Below, piece by piece: positions 30,545 through 32,508 of a stretch of DNA of 32,508 nt. The stretch lies in NCBI GenBank assembly GCA_018364485.1, contig JAGZLX010000012.1, positions 1 through 32,508 on the forward strand, read 5' to 3'. Each line of letters opens with the position of its first letter. Position 1 is the first letter of the stretch. The DNA comes from Granulicatella adiacens (GTDB lineage: Bacteria > Bacillota > Bacilli > Lactobacillales > Aerococcaceae). The notes under the pieces were generated by a model, which worked only from the letters and a program-made list of their open reading frames with translations, was not told the origin of the DNA and ran no database searches. Position numbers and translations under genes: made by a program.

Positions 30545-31006
30545 TTGAAAAATAAACTACTCAAAATATTTGATAAGACGTTCTTAAAATTTATCGTCGT
30601 TGGAATTATAAATACATTGTTCGGAACGGCTATTATGTTTTTCTGCTTTAATATGCTGCAGATGGACTATTGGGTGTCATCAGCGATGAACTACTTATGT
30701 GGAGGAATACTTAGTTATTTTCTTAACAAAAAGTACACATTTGAGGTGGAGGAAACCAGTCCAAAAGCCATTATCCGATTCGCGATTAATTTGACCGTAT
30801 GTTATTTGTTAGCGTACGGGGTTGCTAAACCTTTAGCCTTGTATCTTTTCCAAGGAGCAGGAGAAAAATTACAAGGAAATATCGCACTCGTGATTGGAAT
30901 GGGCTTGTACGTATTATTAAATTACGTGGGACAACGTTTTTGGGCGTTCAAACAAGATGAGGCCACAGAGCCAAGAAAAGGAATGGAGGAAAAAAATGAA
31001 ATCTAG
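30545..31006 (+). CDS. GtrA-family membrane protein
   Basis: A 153-residue protein of the GtrA family: small proteins with four membrane helices thought to move lipid-linked sugars or to help modify wall polymers and surface glycans. Helices are near residues 13-33 (FIVVGIINTLFGTAIMFF), 38-58, 75-97 and 108-128; FLKFIVVGIINTL and SYFLNKKYTFE are family hallmarks. TTG 30545 is chosen over an upstream in-frame ATG at 30503, which sits on the -10, because GGAGG (30533-30537) is correctly spaced for the TTG. It overlaps the adhesin start by 11 bp. Confidence 0.85.
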   Translation: MKNKLLKIFDKTFLKFIVVGIINTLFGTAIMFFCFNMLQMDYWVSSAMNYLCGGILSYFLNKKYTFEVEETSPKAIIRFAINLTVCYLLAYGVAKPLALYLFQGAGEKLQGNIALVIGMGLYVLLNYVGQRFWAFKQDEATEPRKGMEEKNEI

Positions 31007-32508
31007 CTTCAAGAAAACAGTAGCTTTCGTTGCGATGATTGCATGGGCGATTTTAGGATTAACGTTAATGCAACCTGTGAACGCGGCTACAGTAACACCA
31101 ACAGTGTCAAACTTAAAAGCAACAGCAGCTGGTCAAAAGGTTACATTTTCTTTTGACTGGGATTTAACAGGTAAATCTGTTAAAGAAGGCGACACTTTCA
31201 CAATCGATGCTCCAGAAGGTGTTAATATCACTGAAATCGCAACACAATCACTACAAGCAAACGGTGCTGAAGTAGCGACTGTTTCGATGACAGGTAAAAA
31301 GATTACTTTTACTTTCAAAAAGGCAATCGAATCAATGAACCAAAACGTAAAAGGTGGATTCTCATACAAAGCGGAATGGGATAACACACCAGGAAATCCT
31401 GGAAACAAAACAGCTACTTCAAAAGTAGGTTCTGAATCAGTTGTCATCACACGTCCTGATGGTCCTGGTGTATTTGAATCTGTGATTAATAAATACAACC
31501 GTACTGGTGATTTTGTCTCTAAACAATTCAAACTAGATGCTTCAGAAAACTATGCATGGATGAATGTTGGAGACGACTATTATTTAACTACTTGGTTCAT
31601 CCGTATCAATGGAGATGGCAAAAAACAAGCATTGACAAATCCAGTGGTAACAGACCGCATTCAAGCTCCAGCGGTAGATTACTCTAAAATCACTTTTGCT
31701 CCGGCTGCTAACCATGCAGCAAGTGAATTCTTTGTGGGAACTTACTTAAAACCATCATTCACATTAAGAAAAGGTGGACAAGTAGTTGCTTCAGGTTGGG
31801 ATTTCTGGAAACACGTTAAATTTGATGCAGACGGTAATGGATTTACTGTGAATTTATCAGACGTAAGTGATGTTTTCAAAACAGCTTCAGACGAAGAAGT
31901 AATCGTTGAATACCAAACATTAATTCCTAAGACTACAATTCGCGTAGACAACAACGCTACATTGAAATCTGACGAAATCACAACTCCACAAGAAGATCCA
32001 GCGTTCTGGAATAACACAGAATTGAAGTTCTGGGTGACTGGTGACACAACTGTTACAGTTCAAAAAGAATGGGTTGGAGATAGCGAAGCAGACCGTAAAG
32101 AGATCACAGTTCAATTAGTAGCTGATGGTAAAAAATTAGACGGTATGACGAAAACTCTAACAAAAGAGTCTGGTTGGAAAGCTGATTTCACTAAATTACC
32201 TGGTATTAAAGACGGTAAGAAAATTGAGTACTCAGTAGAAGAAGTGAACACTCCTGATGGATATACTTCAAAAGTTGAAAAAATTAATGATTCAAACGTC
32301 ATCAAAGTTGTGAATACTTCAAACAAACCAACTACAACAACGACTGAATCTACAACAACAACTGAATCTACTACTGCTACAACAACAGCAGCTACAACGA
32401 CAACAGAAACTCCAACAACAACAACGGAAGCTCCAACAACAACAACGGAAGCTCCAACAACAACAACGGAAGCTCCAACAACAACAACGGAAGCTCCAAC
32501 AACAACAA
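30996..32508 (+). CDS. MSCRAMM-like surface adhesin with CnaB domain, partial
   Basis: 504 codons are visible, open to the window end. A signal peptide (KKTVAFVAMIAWAILGLTLM, cut probably after QPVNA) leads to Ig-fold adhesin domains. The first (about 35-155) has FSFDWDLTGKSVKEGDTFTI; the second (about 160-345) has EYQTLIPKTTIRV near its end, typical of ligand-binding N1/N2-type regions. A CnaB domain (about 350-440) follows: Lys in VTVQKEWVG, Glu in IEYSVEEV and Asn in VVNTSN are the expected isopeptide-bond residues. Next is a Thr/Glu stalk. An LPxTG sorting signal would be expected further on but is not visible. GGAGGAAAAA precedes the ATG, and translation is coupled to gtrA. Confidence 0.85.
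   Translation, partial: MKSSFKKTVAFVAMIAWAILGLTLMQPVNAATVTPTVSNLKATAAGQKVTFSFDWDLTGKSVKEGDTFTIDAPEGVNITEIATQSLQANGAEVATVSMTGKKITFTFKKAIESMNQNVKGGFSYKAEWDNTPGNPGNKTATSKVGSESVVITRPDGPGVFESVINKYNRTGDFVSKQFKLDASENYAWMNVGDDYYLTTWFIRINGDGKKQALTNPVVTDRIQAPAVDYSKITFAPAANHAASEFFVGTYLKPSFTLRKGGQVVASGWDFWKHVKFDADGNGFTVNLSDVSDVFKTASDEEVIVEYQTLIPKTTIRVDNNATLKSDEITTPQEDPAFWNNTELKFWVTGDTTVTVQKEWVGDSEADRKEITVQLVADGKKLDGMTKTLTKESGWKADFTKLPGIKDGKKIEYSVEEVNTPDGYTSKVEKINDSNVIKVVNTSNKPTTTTTESTTTTESTTATTTAATTTTETPTTTTEAPTTTTEAPTTTTEAPTTTTEAPTTT
32409..32508 (+). repeat. 21-bp tandem repeat encoding [AT]PTTTTE
   Basis: Unit GCTCCAACAACAACAACGGAA repeats from 32409: four full units (the first with ACT for GCT) and a partial fifth cut by the window. 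Copies after the first are identical, so the array is young and its length probably varies among strains. It encodes the wall-spanning stalk of the adhesin and is likely to be O-glycosylated. Confidence 0.95.

Noticed and set aside
32336..32508. CRISPR-like array from the regular repeats at the window end
   Set aside because: The repeats are contiguous, in frame and encode a Thr-rich stalk; there are no spacers.

Overview
The window looks like a chromosome segment from a low-GC Gram-positive coccus of the order Lactobacillales. A Carnobacteriaceae or Aerococcaceae relative such as Granulicatella would fit, but I infer this only from gene content: the pcrA-ligA-camS-gatCAB block, RNA polymerase delta subunit, a MurNAc phosphotransferase operon, and strong Shine-Dalgarno sites with ATG, GTG and TTG starts. 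No rRNA, tRNA or CRISPR array was seen.

Layout. (1) 1-1159: an IS3-family insertion sequence on the minus strand, cut by the window edge, lying just past the 3' end of murR. (2) 1190-5540: a muropeptide salvage locus, with the regulator murR divergent from murQ-murP-mupG and two interleaved divergent promoters between them. (3) 5621-8155: a pair of U32-family proteins resembling TrhP1/TrhP2 (tRNA U34 hydroxylation) and a small zinc-ribbon protein. (4) 8156-8672: a long structured intergenic element, then the leader of a flavin redox operon. (5) 8673-11572: ApbE flavin transferase and two NAD(P)H-dependent FMN reductases; the second carries three ApbE-type flavinylation motifs in a disordered tail. 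(6) 11710-13637: an OatA-like acyltransferase. (7) 13655-16867: a GntR/YtrA-type regulator, ABC ATPase, permease and exported protein, behind a promoter with two matching palindromic operators. (8) 16874-18837: an ArAE-like membrane protein, an HTH protein and a GH73 glucosaminidase. (9) 18871-28815: a divergent PurK-like ATP-grasp protein that seems to have lost its metal ligands, then pcrA, ligA, camS and gatCAB. (10) 28816-29310: a second copy of the structured element plus tandem degenerate repeats. (11) 29311-30492: a DUF1934 protein and rpoE (delta). (12) 30506-32508: a GtrA-like membrane protein overlapping an MSCRAMM-like surface adhesin that runs off the window in a Thr-rich repeat.

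How the genes work together. The mur locus imports and phosphorylates a MurNAc-containing sugar, cleaves it (MupG) and removes lactate (MurQ), feeding wall sugars back to glycolysis and wall synthesis. The ApbE operon appears to make both the flavin-attaching enzyme and its cytoplasmic target. Several loci concern the wall and surface: OatA-like, GH73, the ABC operon and the adhesin.

The best candidates for something new are the triple-flavinylated reductase tail at 11384-11518, the two related multi-hairpin intergenic elements at 8181-8350 and 28824-29011, and the apparent PurK-like pseudoenzyme in the pcrA operon.
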